From Bacillus sp. Cs-700 (GTDB taxonomy: Bacteria; Bacillota; Bacilli; Bacillales; Guptibacillaceae): DNA of 64,000 nucleotides. The notes under the pieces were generated by a model that saw nothing but the letters and a program-made list of their open reading frames with translations, was not told where the DNA came from and ran no database searches. Positions within the stretch are counted from its first letter, which is position 1. Every line of letters starts with the position of its first letter. A program made the translations under genes and the position numbers. Positions 63,119 to 64,000 of this stretch are shown here, in pieces. The stretch spans positions 62,001 to 126,000 of the forward strand of contig NZ_CP041063.1 of NCBI RefSeq assembly GCF_011082085.1, read 5' to 3'.

Positions 63119-64000
63119 GTGCAAATGAAACGTTGGAGAAATGTTTGGCGTTTTTTACCACTGCTATCGGTAATTGCGTTAGCGCTTACGGGTTGCGGGA
63201 ACGAACAGCTAACAGCTATGCTTCCTAAGGGAGAAGGGGCTGAAATGCAATTTAATCTCATGATGTTAAGCCTTTACATCATGATCGGGGTTTTCGTTGT
63301 AGTAGCACTCATTTATACAGTTGTGCTTGTTCGTTTCAGACGCCGTGGTGAAAGCGACAATGAAATTCCAGAGCAAACGGAAGGTAACGTAGTTCTTGAG
63401 ATTCTATGGACAGTTGTTCCGATTATTCTTCTTTTGATCCTTGCCGTACCGACAGTTATGACGACGTTTGCATTGGACGAAGGAACTGAAAAAGTGCCTG
63501 AAGGTGCAACCGTTATCAAGGTAACAGCACACCAATACTGGTGGGAATTTGAATATCCGGATCTTGAAGTGAAAACGTCTCAAGATTTATACATCCCAAC
63601 TGGAGAAAGAGTTTATTTTGAACTCGTTTCCAAGGATGTAACGCATTCATTTTGGGTGCCAACTTTAGGCGGGAAAATGGATACGAACACAGCTACAACG
63701 AATAAAATGTGGCTGAATGCTCAGGAACCTGGTACATATTATGGTAAGTGTGCTGAGCTATGTGGACCATCACACGCATTGATGGACTTTAAAGTAATTG
63801 CTCAAGAAAAAGAAGACTTTGAAGCTTGGGCAGAGAAAATGAAAGAAGCCGGTTCACAAGCAGCTTCTGATCAAGCAGCTCAAGGGGAAGAAATCTTCGC
63901 AAACAGCTGTATTGGGTGTCACGCTGTAGGTAGTGAAGGCGGTAACACCGGTCCAAACTTAACAAACTTTGGAGATCGTGAAAAAGTCGCTGGAATTCTT
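63119..64000 (+). CDS. ctaC: Cytochrome c oxidase subunit II, caa3 type (partial, runs off window)
   Basis: The visible 294 codons code for a lipoprotein signal (LTGC, Cys26), two membrane helices (about 47-72 and 90-112) and the CuA domain with ligands in HSFWVP and CAELCGPSHALM. A fused cytochrome c domain follows, with CIGCH heme attachment near residue 264, which marks a caa3-type oxidase. The Met ligand region is cut by the window edge. GTG 63119 is 5 nt and ATG 63125 is 11 nt from GAGGT; either may start translation. Confidence 0.93.
   Translation, partial: MQMKRWRNVWRFLPLLSVIALALTGCGNEQLTAMLPKGEGAEMQFNLMMLSLYIMIGVFVVVALIYTVVLVRFRRRGESDNEIPEQTEGNVVLEILWTVVPIILLLILAVPTVMTTFALDEGTEKVPEGATVIKVTAHQYWWEFEYPDLEVKTSQDLYIPTGERVYFELVSKDVTHSFWVPTLGGKMDTNTATTNKMWLNAQEPGTYYGKCAELCGPSHALMDFKVIAQEKEDFEAWAEKMKEAGSQAASDQAAQGEEIFANSCIGCHAVGSEGGNTGPNLTNFGDREKVAGIL

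Overview
The window is an ordinary, gene-dense stretch of a low-GC Gram-positive chromosome. Gene content, ribosome-binding sites of the AGGAGG type, frequent TTG/GTG starts, sigma-A type promoters and gene order all point to the family Bacillaceae. Long runs keep the order known from Bacillus subtilis: yjcF-yjcG-yjcH; darB(ykuL)-ccpC-dapH-ykuR-ykuS-ykuT-ykuU; ktrC-rnjA-rpoY-ykrA-def-ykyA-pdhABCD-SR1-speA-yktA-yktB-ykzI-yktC; and ylaF-typA-ylaH-ylaI-ylaJ-phoH(ylaK)-ylaL-glsA-ylaN-ftsW-pycA-ctaA-ctaB-ctaC. The caa3 oxidase genes and a betaine-type BCCT carrier fit an aerobic, osmotically flexible soil or marine bacillus. I cannot fix genus or species from the sequence alone. No phage, insertion sequence, plasmid function, rRNA or CRISPR array was seen.

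Layout. Positions 1-9000: a gene fragment, a DUF421 membrane protein, the yjc cluster, a PgpA-like phosphatase, tRNA-Val(GAC), two secreted or wall-related proteins and a PAS-rich sensor kinase. Positions 9-19 kb: CorA, an SDR enzyme, the c-di-AMP receptor DarB, an MFS exporter, a TSUP carrier, CcpC, the acetylase branch of diaminopimelate synthesis (dapH-ykuR), MscS and a 2-Cys peroxiredoxin. Positions 19-26 kb: a heterodimeric ABC exporter, a cytochrome bd oxidase behind a Rex/Fnr-type palindrome, and KtrC. Positions 26-37 kb: RNase J1 with RNA polymerase epsilon, an EamA transporter, deformylase, a YkyA lipoprotein and the pyruvate dehydrogenase operon. Positions 37-47 kb: OpuD, a deacetylase lipoprotein, the SR1/SR1P dual-function RNA, SpeA and the ykt cluster. 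Positions 47-64 kb: TypA, the yla cluster, a tandem hairpin repeat, FtsW, pyruvate carboxylase and the start of the cytochrome caa3 cluster; ctaC runs off the end.

The genes centre on the pyruvate node and respiration: pdhABCD and pycA on either side of pyruvate, CcpC and SR1 (with CcpN-like and cre-like sites) as carbon regulators, DarB as a c-di-AMP receptor linked in B. subtilis to PycA, and two terminal oxidase systems. The signals most worth following are non-coding or tiny: a three-copy 118-bp tandem element whose helices are kept by compensatory changes (55645-56020), the fully equipped SR1 locus (41026-41283), a 35-codon upstream ORF abutting ctaB, a long structured pdhA leader, and several very small ORFs with good ribosome-binding sites.

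Starts were chosen from the position of the Shine-Dalgarno sequence, so many genes begin later than the longest open frame. Family names come from recall of conserved sequences; no database search was run.
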